Assembly: GCF_932274485.2 (NCBI RefSeq)
Contig: NC_065879.2
Coordinates: forward strand, 68,407,459 to 68,471,458
From: Patella vulgata
Taxonomy: Eukaryota; Mollusca; Gastropoda; Patellidae
Direction: 5' to 3'
Length of the DNA stretch: 64,000 nt
The notes beneath the pieces were generated by a model. The model did not search any database and was not told the origin of the DNA. It saw nothing but the letters and a program-made list of their open reading frames with translations. The number at the start of each line of letters is the position of its first letter. The first letter of the stretch is position 1. Made by a program: the position numbers and the translations under genes. Positions 10,491-22,721 of this stretch are shown here, piece by piece.

Positions 10491-13046
10491 ATACTCAAGA
10501 GCCATCGTGATTTCCCCCAGAACTTACAAGAATGCGGCATTTAAAATTTTTTACCATCAATTCGAAAGATACAGTTTACCATCAACTCGAAAGATACAAT
10601 TCACCATCAACACGAAAGCTGATTATCACGTTTGAGGTTTATAATATGTCAGATCAGCACGACCAATTGTACCATACAAAGTCAGTATCATTCATAAATT
10701 AACACAACCAATGTAAGCAAACTAGCACCTGGATTTATCGCACACATCAAAGATATGTTGTTCTTTTACGTCAAGACTCTTCTGTTCTTTTATCACATCA
10801 TGTATCAAGCAGTATGTTCAACAATAAAGGAGATGACTTTCTCATCCTTGACCAAAATGTTCTTACAACTACAAGTTTTATCTCTACCAGTGCATTCAAT
10901 GTACTCAACAATGAGGTTTTCTGGTACAGTTTGCGAAGTGTGAGGGTCAAACATGGACACAATTTGAAAGCAATGAGCTAAAGTTATGCAATGACGGTAT
11001 CAATATTTTATAGTACATGTAGTTAATTTTTTCGAAATTCCCTGTTATGTATACCATCAATAGAATCTTCGGAATTTCAGTCCGAAAACGGCATAGTTCG
11101 CTTTTGATGTCTTGGGCGACACTTAATCAGTTAAAACAGGACCGCCTTAATTAATTTCGTCCGGGCTAAATTGTCCACTAGATCGGATTTTATATTATTT
11201 GAATATTTCCATATAAGACTGTTATTGGGGTTTGTTCCATTTATCATTTTTCCATTATATGCTTGGGATGATTACCTACAACGACGATCAGCAGTAAAAC
11301 GATTCCAGATAGAGTTTTATAGTGTATTGCACTGTTTACACTAATTGGGATCTCTGGACCAGCCGGCTATCAAAATAACATAAAACCTAGCCATCAAATC
11401 ATCTTAGGTTTAACCAGGTACAACAGATATAACCAGTTTACAATCATGATTACTTTTACACATGGCGTCTTTCTTCTCATCATTAAACTAACTTCCGGTG
11501 CCACGGTTTAGTTTGGTACCAGGGTTACCTCCTTGATTAGCAAGCAAAATGGCCTAAGGCATATTAAAATGGAAGGCATAAATGGTATGAAATACAATAC
11601 ACAAATAATAATAAATAAAATAGTAAATGTGTAGATAAATAAGAAGTACAACATCAATAAGTTCAATATGTGTACTAATAATGATCAAATTGCTTGGAGT
11701 TGGTAAAAGAGAGTTTGACAGAAGGTCACAACAAAACAACCTAAATGTCGGTGCTTTTATAAAGTCTTAAAAGTGACTAATTAATTTCACCAAACCGCAG
11801 ACTCAGCTTATTATCGAAAATATAAGAACTGGCATATTTAGATCCAAGTTTTGTTCACTACGTACATGTACAACTCCTATGAAATTCTAAACGTTTTTAC
11901 TTCGCGATGCATTGGGTATAAAAATAATATTTTGCATGGAATCCAAGAACACACGTAGCATAGTCTTCTTGAAAAATAGATATTTTTTATTCTTTTTATA
12001 CGGACCTACCAAGTTCAAACGCGCTTTTAAATTTCTTCCAAGGTCAAGCACTCGGGCCATGTTAATAATAAATCGAATGACAATGATTTGTTACACGAAA
12101 CTAAATTAATATGCTCATTACACGTATCCATATTAAACAATTTGTCTTGAATGACAATCAATTTTGTCCGAATTCTGCGATTTTTAAATTAAAGGGGTAT
12201 CATCTGTCTGAAATAATTCATCCGATTTCATTACAGATCACTTATCTATAGACTATGTACCATCAGCAGGGACCCCGCACCCAGCATTAGAAATTCAAAT
12301 CGGCCTACCATATCAATAAAAAGCCGCTCCCTCTTGAAGCGAAATTCGACACAACAACAAAGAAAAATTCGCCTGCATAATCTCTAAATTCGTATTTCCA
12401 AAATAAAGTACAAAAAGACAGACAGTGATCATTATCATCATTTACATGTAATGTAAGATGTTTACTTTCTACTGATATGTACTAGGCAATACGAACTTTT
12501 GGTTTGATTGAATGTATAAGAGACTCCAGCAAACCGGACCATCTGCACGGAAAAAACGGCCCACTAAGCAAAAAAGCAAAAAAACAAAAATAAAAAAACC
12601 CCAAAACGGCCCACCCAGCCAAAAAATCGGCCCATTTGCCTATCTTCGCCCCTGACTCCATCCGTCTACTGAAAATGTGAAACGCAGTCAATCATCTAAC
12701 TATACAGACCAATTATACAAGGTTACAATAATACTGGATTATGTTTTATTGGTTTATATCTGACCTTGGAAATGGCATTGAAGATCACTCACCTTCACTT
12801 GAAGCAAGCATATATTTCGACAGGTGTAAATAATATAATTACCTTTACATATGGTTTCTTGGTTAAGTAGTATTCAATTTTTACATTAGATTTCTTGCCT
12901 ATTATTATCTGAAAATCGGTCTTTCTTTTAATTAAATCATTTTTGTTCTGAAAACATGTGTTGTTCTGTTTCCATTTCACGTAATAAATAGGAATTACAA
13001 TGACCGCCCGTCTTTATTATCACCATAGGTACTGCTGTTGTTCAGT
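10491..13046. other. Non-coding AT-rich region
   Basis: No gene, RNA or intact element recognised. A three-fold imperfect CACCATCAA-TCGAAAGATACA type repeat lies near 10,552-10,618. A GGCCCA / AAAAAAC low-complexity stretch is at 12,545-12,640. The rest is unique-looking AT-rich DNA. Confidence 0.45.
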
Positions 13047-13312
13047 TAGGACGGGACTGGCTCACTAAACAGACGGTCTAGGGTTCGATTGTTTGGATGG
13101 GACGATCAAGAACCCTTGGCAGCTGGAATTCGGCGTCGACGAAGACTAGGTGGAAACGCCGCTGCCCGGGCAAAATTGTCATGGGGTTTTCTTTATTTCC
13201 GAACGGCTAGGCAGTTTTCCTTGGCAGACCCTCCCCGTCCGGTATCAATGACAAGATCGAACCCCGGACCACCTGAGATGAGCCAGAGCCATTCTCATTG
13301 TGCCACCGTGAC
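13047..13312. repeat. Two SINE-B pieces in inverted orientation
   Basis: 13,047-13,185 reads on the plus strand from a decayed head (GGACTGGCTCACTAAAC, GGGTTCGATTG) into body (CCTTGGCAGCTGGAATTCGG, GCCGCTGCCCGGGCAAAAT). 13,195-13,312 reads on the minus strand and ends with the head complement (GATCGAACCCCGG, GTGCCACCGTGAC). The result is an inverted pair with a head at each outer edge. Confidence 0.55.
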
Positions 13313-13436
13313 TACCCTCTGCCTCAAATAATGTGGTTATTAAGAAACTAATTTTCCAATTTTGAACCTTAGATATAAATTTATTTTACCGAATAAAGAA
13401 GCGAATTGCCACGTGTATTGCAACATTTTACAGGTG

Positions 13437-13480
13437 CCCCCCCCCCCCCTCACACACCCATACACATACTTACACACACT
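13437..13480. repeat. Poly-C tract with CA-rich flank
   Basis: A run of eleven or more C is followed by CACACACCCATACACATAC. It is one of several C homopolymers in this window. Confidence 0.6.
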
Positions 13481-13848
13481 CCGCTCCACCCTTTTACATG
13501 GTTTGTATTAAATCAAGATATTTCTCACGCGCCAGTAAGAAGAATACCATATATCATAATGCATCTTACATACCGGCAAATATACCTACATTCACAGGTA
13601 GATCATATTACTGTACTAGCAGGTAAAATACCTGATACTAATTACCTTAAACAACATGTAGAACACAGGTATACTTACATACATACATCACAGAACTATA
13701 TCCTTCTGTACTTATATAGACAACATACCTGTCTCAGACAAGGTATCGAGTGTTCCCCATAAAGTATACATTACCTACCTCGTGTACGACACCTACTTCA
13801 AACATTATAGTAAAACAGTTGTATAACGGGGTTGTATAGTAATTGTTT

Positions 13849-14030
13849 AGAATGGGGCTTAACGTCTTCGTAACATCTATTCCATGTTTACGTGTGTGTG
13901 GGAGGAGAATTTTCCTCGGACAGCGGCGTTTCAACCATACTCTTCCTTGATTTTAAAATGTCGGAGGTTCTTTTATGTGCCGCCAGTGTGTACCTCAGTT
14001 TCTCGTACAATCCGACCGACTAGATACACT
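13849..14030 (-). repeat. SINE-B fragment
   Basis: GAATGGGGCTTAACGTC at the left, then TTCCTCGGACAGCGGCG, CGGAGGTTCTTTTATGTGC and TTTCTCGTACAATCCGACCGACTA in SINE-B order, minus orientation. Confidence 0.6.
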
Positions 14031-14639
14031 ACATTGTCATAGAAGAGGTATATTTTGAAATTGGAGTGTTTGAACTTGGGGTGGTGTTAAATTTGACCCG
14101 TCAAAAAGCTGTTATTATGGGACAGTCTCAATAACTGATTTAATTATACCCCAACACCCCACACCCAACTGTATCGTTACTTAAGTCTCAAAAACCATTT
14201 CGTCACACCATTCATTCTACATTACTTCTAGGTAGACTACCTGAAACCAATTACTATAAACAACATGTCTGCAGGTAAATATCATGATGATAAGTAGAGG
14301 TGAGAACATATATCAACTTTCATATAATATACAGACATTAGATGGAAACTGTTCAATACTATAGCCACGAATAATATATTATGATTTATTATAACCAAGA
14401 ATTATATGGTCCTTATCAAGTAAATGTCAGGGCACATGGGCATTTTCAAGATAAAGGATGCGGGGAGTGGATGTACTTACAACTAAATTAATATTTTGAA
14501 ACCAAATTTACATATTAAGGAGATTTCCAAATCATGGACATTCCCTTTCTACTTGTAGTCTAACATCAATACCAAATATCTCAGAATCACGAAATTCGGC
14601 AAAGCCCCTTGAACATTTGAAATAAAGTCTGCTATCAAA

Positions 14640-15086
14640 AGAGAGAGCGAGAGAAATGGGGTTTAACGTCCACCAGACACAAACTAAGTCATTTCAGGAC
14701 TAACACATGGTTCAATTTTATTTCAATAAAACGCTTGCGCGCAGGGGTCTTTAGCAGTCGGATGAAACCGGAGGACCCGCAGAAAACCCACGAGGCTGGA
14801 CAGGCAACCCTATATACTCCTTGTCACGTACAAGTGGGGAATCGACACCCCGCCACTTGACTCAATGACAGACCTTGTGACTAACACATGGTTCAATTTT
14901 ATTTCAATAAAATGCTTGCGCGCAGGGGTCTTTAGCAGTCGGATGAAACCGGAGGACCCGGAGAAAACCCACGAGGCTGGACAGGCAACCCTACTCCTTG
15001 TCACGTACAAGTGGGGAATCGACACCCCGCCACTTGACTCAATGACAGACCTTGTGATTTCACGCACACGCGCTAACCATGAAATG
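14640..15086 (-). repeat. SINE-A copy with internal tandem duplication
   Basis: Minus orientation, GA run on the left. The block from GACTAACACATGGTTC through CAGACCTTGT occurs twice (about 14,698-14,878 and 14,879-15,055; 181 and 177 bases). They differ by an extra TATA and very few substitutions. The right unit runs on into the head complement (CACGCGCTAACCA). The near-identity of the units indicates a recent duplication. The opposed 85- and 86-codon frames here are repeat-derived. Confidence 0.85.
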
Positions 15087-16350
15087 TATCATAATGTTTA
15101 TGTACTAAACAAATACAAAAAATAATTATCTGCGATTTTAGCGCCTTCCTATGCTTAGACTATCTTATCTCAATCGAAACTATTTAACATCCGCTTTGAA
15201 TAGTTTAAGACACGTGGTTATTTAATTTAGATAAGAATATGGTTATTTGATTTTAACGATGATAGATGATGGCTAGATGTGTTTTTTATGACACAACTTT
15301 TAATATAGTTTTAATATAGTGTATGTTTTTATCAATCAGGTATAAACGTGATAGTCACGGAAATCAACTTTATTATGATTACATCAAAATATTAACTAAT
15401 CTTAAGATGAGGATTAAAGGCGTTGTAAAATGTCTATATCTCAGCTATGGCTTGATAGATTTATTACAACTATGCATATAATTACAGACAAATCGTATTT
15501 ATAAAGCCTTGCCAGTAACACACTTGACATGACCAGCGTCTGTTTGTTCGGGTGGGATGAAAATCCGGGGTCTCGTGTATACCATTGACTCCAAGTTAAA
15601 GATCCTGGGATGTATGTCTTCTTTAGCCCCGGTTGGTTGCAGAACAGTTAGACGTTAAACCTCATTTCATTAAATTTGTCTGTGGACCTTTAGGGGGTTT
15701 AATTAATTGACAGTTACGGATAACATTTATATGTACGACATAATGATTATTAGATAGTATAAATTTATCAGATATTAACTAGAGCGTATAACTTATATAG
15801 CAACAGGAAGTAAATATCATTAATATTTAATAAGTTTACTAATACGTGGGTATACATTGTATGTATTATATCTATACATATCTATACATTTATATAGATG
15901 AAAGCATGAATTGTTCAAAATAAACAACATCTCAGTTTTCTGTGACATATCATATTCTGTCGTAACCGTTTAACAAAACGACATTTTTTCGTGGATAAAT
16001 ACAATATCTTTATACAGAAAATTTAATTTAAAAAACAACACAGCGCCACTATTATGAAGACTGTATCAGGTGTTGAAGAATGGGCATACCCTGCATCACG
16101 CACGACGGTTTACGCTACCTATAATTAATATTACCTGAAATGGTTCTTTTAATCATAATAAATATTCAACACAAACTAAAAATGTATTAATCTTGTCAGT
16201 AGGCTTTATGACGAAAAATCTATAGAAGACTGGAAAGTTATTTTCATTCGGTATAATTAACTAAAAATGCACCCAAAACCGTTTTTTCACATGAAATATA
16301 ACACAACTAAAGAACGACATGTCATCCAAAAAAATCCACCATTTTCATTA
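15087..16350. other. Non-coding AT-rich region with a SINE-B 3' piece
   Basis: SINE-B 3' end in plus orientation at about 15,527-15,665 (GGGTGGGATGAAAATCC through GACGTTAAACCTCATTTCATT). A TATA-rich low-complexity stretch is at about 15,840-15,900. Otherwise nothing recognisable. Confidence 0.5.
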
Positions 16351-16420
16351 AAGATGCATTATTCAAGAGCTAAATCTGCATATTGCAGATCTTTCGTTTG
16401 ACCTCAAATATATAGAGGAT

Positions 16421-16569
16421 ATTTGTCGTTTTAGAGTGAATAACATATTTTATTTCATCGAGAAGCAAGAAAACTTATATTTTCACGAATGCGTAGCATG
16501 AGTGAAAATATAAACGTTTTCTTGCTTAGAGATGAAATAAAATATGTTATTCACGACAAAACGACAAAT
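16421..16569. mobile_element. Palindromic foldback element, about 149 bp
   Basis: The left arm starts ATTTGTCGTTTTAGAGTG and contains AACATATTTTATTTCATCG, AAGCAAGAAAAC and TATATTTTCAC. The right arm is its near-complete reverse complement, ending GACAAAACGACAAAT. The arms are about 67 bp with a 15-base loop. It is a non-autonomous hairpin element without a reading frame. Confidence 0.75.
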
Positions 16570-16572
16570 GTT

Positions 16573-16685
16573 CTATTTATTTTATGATTTTACAATCATT
16601 TTAGGTAAAAACAACTAGCCAGTGGAATAACACTTTTATTTCACTGATAAAACGCGGTATTCCACTAATGATCATAAAATAAAAA
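16573..16685. mobile_element. Second inverted-repeat element beside the hairpin
   Basis: The outer arms TTTATTTTATGATTTT and ATGATCATAAAATAAAAA are inverted. An inner pair AGTGGAATAAC / GTATTCCACT is also inverted. It may be an independent MITE or the remnant of a larger foldback nested with the 16,421 hairpin. Confidence 0.5.
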
Positions 16686-17000
16686 CCATTCATTAGACAT
16701 TTATTTACATGCCAAACCCATAATCAACACTCTAGAGCAGAACTTCGGATGATTTTGATTTTCAACAGATTTAAATATGATTTACGGTTAATGATTTAAA
16801 TGGGCAATCGAAACTTTATTTATTATTGTAACAGAGGTACTATAATGACAATCGAGACTACAGTGTTCTTCCAACGGCGATAACTCAGAATAAAGTAATT
16901 TGACTGAAATTGTCAAAATATTCCCTTTTCATTATCTATTTTTAACTATTATAGCGAGAATTGTCAGCTCTTTAACTAAATCTTACTTAAGCGAAGCCGA

Positions 17001-18397
17001 TAATACGCAGAATCCACCTCTATGTGATGAACTGAAGCAAAAATCAGACAAACCTCAAATTATTCAAAAACTATAATAGACCATATCTTAAAACAAATTA
17101 GCTTACATTCAATAATTTTCAATCATTGTTGAAGATTACATCAATTAGATACATCTTATATATTCTCCAAATGGTTCCAACTAACAGTCTCAACATCAAA
17201 GTCACAATACTAAATGCTGCATTGTTTTTTAATAAAAAAAGAAAAGAAAACAAATTCTCATTTCAAATCGTGCAGACTGATACCTATTTAAGTCTATGAC
17301 ATAATGTATTATCCATTTCCTAACCGCTATAAGGTAGTCAGTGTTTATTTGAAAGAAGTCATAACGGCACACGAATTTCAGATAGTTTCTCATTACATAG
17401 ATAACCGTATATTAAACAGCTTACCTTTTGATTATGATCTATATTTATATACAATATTCCTATATATCATAGCTGACCATATATTATAGATATATAATAT
17501 ACTATAGACCCGTTGGTTACATACAGACCGGTCATGTCTACACTTATACCACTTCTGACACCAATACGACTAATATTTACCGTTATAGCACGTGAAACGG
17601 ATGTACAGTTTGTCTGGTCATATACAGAGTCATTTACTGGTAGATATACACATATCCCACAGTGTAGATAATATTATACCACACTTCGATTAGATATACC
17701 ATGACTGTTCTGTTTTGTTCCCCAGCAAAAGTGTGGAATACAGGCTGTTTAAACAGACGGGTTTAGTCTTGTTGTGAGATATAAACACCGTATACACTGT
17801 GAAGATTCAACTGTTAAAACTCTGAATGCAATTGTACACTGATTCCATCAAACAAACTATGATATCAGTACCGTGGGAACCAAAATTCTGGTGTGCATTT
17901 TTATTTCATTGTTGTACCGAGTTCGTTTGCAGGCTATTCAAAAGCATGAGATGAGAAAAAGTATCTGACAATCAGAATATTTCATAGGCGTTTCATTAGT
18001 CGTCAAACGAATTTGGTACACAAATAAACGCGTTCATCCGTAATTGTTGTCTGGTGTAGCAATGGTTAATGAGCTGGCAATGCGTGTAACCATTGCTTCA
18101 GAAATGGCCCAAAACTGACAATTGTCGCTTAGACCTGTATTGACAAATGAAATGGGGTTTAACTTCCTACTTTCTTGACATGGCGAAGTAACCCATTATT
18201 ATTTTTCCCTGTGATATATGTACTGACGTGGAAAGCCTTTTATCCTCTTTCCTCTATATATAAGACAAGTCAACGTGACATATTTACACGAAGGGCTATT
18301 TATATAATTACTGACTTTTATAAGGATATCAAAATAAATAGCATAACAATTATCGATCATTAATCAATCAACTAACGTACAATACAAATGCGACGTA
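17001..18397. other. Non-coding AT-rich region
   Basis: No gene recognised. A SINE-B tail scrap (AAATGAAATGGGGTTTAAC) is at about 18,146-18,172. TA-rich low complexity lies at 17,440-17,505. Confidence 0.45.
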
Positions 18398-18632
18398 AAT
18401 GAAATGGGGTTTAACGTCCTACAGTTTTACTCCTAAACTGGGCTAATGAAGACGGTCATACGCCATACAGTGTGCTATGAGGAAAATTTTGCCCGGGCAG
18501 CGGCGATACGGCCTACTCTTATATCGAATTCCAACTGCCAAGGGATCTTTTACGTGCACGCCAATGTGTACACGGGACCTCGGTTTTTCGTCCCATCCGA
18601 ACGACTAGACAGCTGTCCTTGTCAGGCCCAAA
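18398..18632 (-). repeat. SINE-B 3' half
   Basis: Begins GAAATGGGGTTTAACGTCC, then GGGCTAATGAAGACGG, ATACGCCATACAGTGTGC, GGGATCTTTTACGTGC and TTTTCGTCCCATCCGAACGAC. The head is missing on the right. Low divergence. Confidence 0.85.
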
Positions 18633-18724
18633 TACGACGTAGTGATTTGTTTATTTTCCAATAACGTATAAATAGGCCTACATGTCTTACTGTTATTAGC
18701 ATAAACCCAGTATTTATTACTAGC

Positions 18725-18935
18725 AGAATGCTCGGCTTCGCTCGGAGGTCATAACCCCGAAACCGGACGTGGTAGACTAACGCCACCTGGCCTATGTTAC
18801 TCCCCGGTCCGAGCTACCCCTATACCCTAAATTTCAGACTCGGGGCAGACTTAGTGTAGCCGCCAACCCCGAACAGACAGACAAACAGACAGACAGACAA
18901 ACGACAGTCACAAATATTAGTATAGACTAGCAGGA
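18725..18935. repeat. GC-richer interspersed repeat ending in CAGACAGA run
   Basis: A stretch clearly richer in GC than its surroundings (GCTCGGCTTCGCTCGGAGG, CCGGACGTGGTAGAC, CTCGGGGCAGACTTAG) ends in an (ACAG)n-like run and ACAAATATTAGTATAGAC. It looks like the 3' end of an interspersed element. The family is not identified and only one copy lies in the window. Confidence 0.45.
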
Positions 18936-19065
18936 TATCGTGATATTGATGCTCTGTTTATATCATAAGCAAGTTCACATTGAAGTGCACCTCAAAACAA
19001 AAGCCTGTATAGAGTTGGAAATCGAAGAAGAGTAGGCGGAAAAAAGCAGTTGCCGCCAATTCAAC

Positions 19066-19412
19066 TGCCATACATAGCACACTTAACCATAAAAAATAAA
19101 TACATAAGCGTTTGTTTCAAAATGACGGAAGTAGTGTGTTAAACCCCGTTCTATTCTATATTTTACAGACTAAGCCACTATATTATAAGCGTACGTGGAA
19201 CAACGGTGGCTCAGTGAGTAAGACATCGTGAAAGTGTAAAACAAATTGTACCAACCATGCATTGCACACTTAACCATAGATATAAATGCATAACCGTTTG
19301 TTTCAAAATAACGGAAGTAGTGTGTTTAACCCCGTTCTATTCTATATTTTTCAGACTAAGCCATTATATTATAAGTGTACGTGGAACAACGGTGGCTCAG
19401 TGAGTAAGATGT
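19066..19412. repeat. Tandem duplication, about 186-bp unit
   Basis: CACACTTAACCATA, GCGTTTGTTTCAAAATGACGG, TAGTGTGTTAAACCCCGTTC, CAGACTAAGCCA and GTACGTGGAACAACGGTGGC occur twice, offset by about 186-190 bases. Each unit ends in the SINE-B head (CGGTGGCTCAGTGAGTAAG). Only the second head continues into a full SINE-B body. Confidence 0.75.
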
Positions 19413-19712
19413 TGGCTCGCTAACCTGGATGCCCCGTGTTCGATAACTGTATTGGTCGAAATAAAGTTCATCGTTTTTTCCGGCGTGAGCCCCCCCCCCC
19501 CTTTGGTCAGTGGAGCAATACAGATGGCCTGGCAAGGGGCACTGTATGGTCTTTCAGATGGGACAAAAAAACAAAGTCTCCTTTACACATAAAAGATCCC
19601 TTGCCGCTGTCCGGGGCAAAATTTCAATCATGGCATACTATAATGGCGTATACCCGTCTTCATTAGCCCAGTCAGCGCAGATGAATAGGACGTTAAACCC
19701 CATTTCATTTCA
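19383..19712 (+). repeat. SINE-B copy, near full length
   Basis: The head CAACGGTGGCTCAGTGAG (A box) and CCCGTGTTCGATAAC (B box, mutated) lead into GTTCATCG, TTTTCCGGCGTGAGC, a C run, GATGGCCTGGCAAGGG, ACAAAGTCTCCTTTACACAT and GCCCGTCTTCATTAGC-type body, then the tail AGGACGTTAAACCCCATTTC. The embedded 76- and 77-codon frames are not genes. Confidence 0.8.
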
Positions 19713-20140
19713 TTCTATTTTATACGTGTACGTTTTAGATTAATCAATAGACTAGACCGTATGGCCGCCTAACATTCATATGTTTTATTATGTGTGTGTA
19801 TCATTCGTCTATATGTTTTATATTAGTCAATAGGCTAACAGGTACAAACTCTGTGCTGAATACAATAAACACATTCTGGTAGTCAGTTAAAGGGATACTA
19901 TCGCACTCACCAAGAAAATAAATGTTAGTAATTATCGAAAATCCAAATGATATTTTCACCGAATGTTCCTTTAAACATATTATAATACTATCATACAACT
20001 ACATTAAACTCTATTCTTGAATACGCCCAACATAAAACTACCGTCTCTTGTAAGAAACATTCTTCCCAGTGTGTGTGAAATAACTGTATTTAACGTCCGC
20101 TTTCCAGTGTACAAATATTAAATATATATAATATCCATAC

Positions 20141-20368
20141 CTCATCAAGGAAAACAAGATTCCCAATGACACAGTAACGCCCCAAAGGAAGTATATGCAT
20201 GTGATCAGTACATTTGTATGGAAACATAACAATGTCGCAATGTTATCTTGCAATATATGTAGGGAATGTCGCCAAGGAAGCACAAAAACAATAATGAGTA
20301 CACCAAAAATAAGTGAAAGATCGTTGGTTGTAATAAATTCCCTGTCCTTCCTCACCTCTACCAATGAA
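20141..20368 (-). CDS. Candidate exon encoding hydrophobic segments (low confidence)
   Basis: A minus-strand frame runs from about 20,364 and ends at a plausible donor, CTTGATGAG|GTATGG, at 20,141. It encodes VRKDREF, then a hydrophobic stretch (LSLIFGVLIIVFVLPW), a linker with HSLHILQDNIATLLCFHT, and a second hydrophobic stretch (VLITCIYFLWGVTVSLGIL). It could be two membrane helices of a multi-pass protein. The upstream acceptor (TTTCATTGGTAG) is weak, no partner exon was found nearby, and the opposite strand is also open for 115 codons. No family was recognised. It may be a chance frame. Confidence 0.22.
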
Positions 20369-20399
20369 ATTCCAGGGTTAGGGTTAGGGGTCGACCATC

Positions 20400-21240
20400 T
20401 AGTATCTAAAGTATCTGGAAGGCAACTGCCTCAAGTAGGTAAGAAAGCATTATATACCAATCGAGGCGAACGCCAACACATGGGGAATCAGGAATCGACC
20501 GAATTTAGAAGAAAGATGTCAATTAACAAAGACGATGATTAAAGCGTTTTCGTAAAGGTCAATGGTCAAGAAAATTTCTCTAAATGTTCAGGGGTCACAA
20601 TATTATGATTTTGTGTGTTTTTGTTGGCGTTTCAATCCCGATTCTTAATTTGAATTCCAGCTGACAATGAAAATATATTTGGACGTTCAGAGGCTTAAAG
20701 CGACCATGCACCTGTGTCTGGCTTTTAAGAAATTTACCAAAATTGTATATTATCACCCTGGGAAACGAACAATAGTGGAATTTAGCAAAGATTTCGGGAA
20801 CACGGGTAATTATTTGATTTCACTAGAAATTGTTTCCGCAAAGAACAAAACTAAAGGATGCAAAATTCAACAAGCGGCATTTAAATCTTGAAATATGTGA
20901 CTTTGTCTTAAACAAACTGCTTTGATATAAAAGCGCGTATTTAAAGAAGGTCCGCGAGTATTTCTTTGTTTCCATACATGCGAAGAGAAATGAATAGTGG
21001 CAGTTGTTTACTTTTATTCTATTTATTTATTCAAGGCTAGTTGTTTTAAAATGGAGAAGAGTGAATAGTTAACAGTATTCCGCTTTGTTGTCTTCGGCGG
21101 AGTCGCTATAGCAATAATTTCATTTGCTGCAATTTGACTATTAGGCCTACATTGTCCATAAAGCCTTTAAGAGTGTCAATAGGCAAGGGTTTCGATTTTC
21201 AATAACTATGGTTGTTTTGACCATGATATCAATTTCCTCT
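20400..21240. other. Non-coding region
   Basis: No gene recognised. A short GGGTTAGGGTTAGGG motif sits at 20,375-20,390 (two telomere-like repeats only). Confidence 0.4.
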
Positions 21241-21249
21241 GTTTTTACT

Positions 21250-21605
21250 GTAATTTCTAATCAGTTATGGTTCCGCGAAATACGCGAAGAGTCCAAATTG
21301 AATGGCAGCCTTTGGTGTCTGGTTATTCCACTCTACACCGGTAGTATTTTCCTGTGCATGGAATATGTTTAGCCTCGTTTGTCGCCTCGCTTCATTACAC
21401 GCTATTCGTGTGACAATTTTAAAAAATTCATTTTGTCTTGATTACTGAATATCAGAAGCCCATCTTTTCACAGTAAGATAACAAAATTAAAGTTGATTTA
21501 AATTGACCAAAACCAAAAAGTCGTGTTTGCAATATCGAAGACTGGATGATATTGAGTTACAGACTTGCCTCCTTTAAGCTAAAAAATATAAGTTACCATG
21601 CCATC
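21250..21605 (-). repeat. MITE-C copy
   Basis: The reverse complement of this segment matches 24,695-25,140 and 61,015-61,470: TTTCTAATCAGTTATGGTTCCGC, CCACTCTACACCGG, ATGTTTAGCCTCGTTTGTCG, CACACGAATAG-type motif, TTGAATTTAAATTGACC order, and GAGTTACAGACTTGCCTCCTTTAAG at the end. The ends are inverted (CTCCTTTAAG against AAAGGAGCTAA), with no coding capacity. Confidence 0.6.
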
Positions 21606-22720
21606 GTCTCAGAATGATTGAAATGTTATGTTAAAGAGACTTTAAACCGTTTTCAAAACCCTATATCTCCTAGAACAACATTAGCATTTCAAGGGTTTAT
21701 TTTTATTCAGTTTAAGTTCACTTTTTACTATAGCTATAGAAGTAAATATTATTGTCGCGTCATTGTTTCAACAAAGTTGACAAATTTTTAAAGAACAAAT
21801 ACACAACATTGATCCTTGGGAAAATCTGTTAAATAGTCTTTACTTGTCTTTAGATTGACACCCAGATCTTAAATTCTCTTTTCAAGAGAAACTCAATAAC
21901 GCCGCCGATGGGTAAGAATGAGAGAATACAGCATAGTATCAAATTTGGTGTGACATAAAGGAAGTTCAAAACAATAAACAATGCTTTTCAGGGAATAGGC
22001 TGTCTCTGGCTAATGATAAAAAAGGGTTTTTAGATTTGACCAAAATAGACAATACAGCTAGATACATTGGAGGTGTTCGAAGTTTGTAACTGAACTTATG
22101 CAAAAACTCAAACTTGCGAAACTATTTCTCCAGATCTTTTGCGTGCGCAGTAAATGTATGTATGGAACCTCATTTTATTCTTTTCCGTCCCAACCGAACG
22201 AATTCAAGTGATCATTTGTTTTTAAATAGTTTTGTAAACTCTATAAAGTGTCACGAATGAGTCATAACACGGATGACATAAATCAAACAAGCAGGAAACT
22301 TCTGACATGTAAGGGTGGGGTCATGTGACTTTATAGTATACATAGCAGGTCATTCTATTAAATCATTCGTAAAGACGGCAGACGAAATGAATCAACACGC
22401 ATTATTGAACATGTCCGCTATTGATAATACAAAATAGTTGCTTAGTTCTCTGCCAAGCTTTATAATCTTTTGGACCATATTATGAATATATAAGACTGAG
22501 TCTAGATTTGCATTAATGCCTGAAACACTAAAAATAGCGTTTCATCACACATCCAATTCAAAATTTTAATTTGACCTAAATTAAATAGGTATAGGGCATA
22601 AAACAGTACAAAGAAACGTTATTGAGTCTGAAAGCAGGTGTAAATTGATTAAAGAACATAAGGGATTTTGAACAACCTGTTGCATGTATCGTATTTCAAG
22701 TTTTACTTAAAAGAAGAGAA
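21606..22720. other. Non-coding region with a SINE-B scrap
   Basis: A SINE-B body fragment lies at about 22,135-22,205 (GCGTGCGCAGTAAATG, TTTTCCGTCCCAACCGAACGA). No gene recognised. Confidence 0.45.
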
Positions 22721-22721
22721 T

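Larger units (their letters stand above)
16351..17000. repeat. MITE-D copy interrupted by palindromic elements
   Basis: The left part (AAAGATGCATTATTCAAGAGCTAAATCTGC) and the right part (ATAATCAACACTC through GTAATTTGACTGAAATTGTC, ATTATCTATTTTTAACTATTATAGCGAGAA) match the ends and core of the family seen at 47,378, 57,000 and 60,510. The middle (16,421-16,685) is two hairpin-forming insertions. The family has imperfect inverted ends and no coding capacity. Confidence 0.6.

Noticed and set aside
20375-20390. GGGTTAGGGTTAGGG as a telomere-like relic
   Set aside because: Only two to three units, which is within chance for this much sequence.
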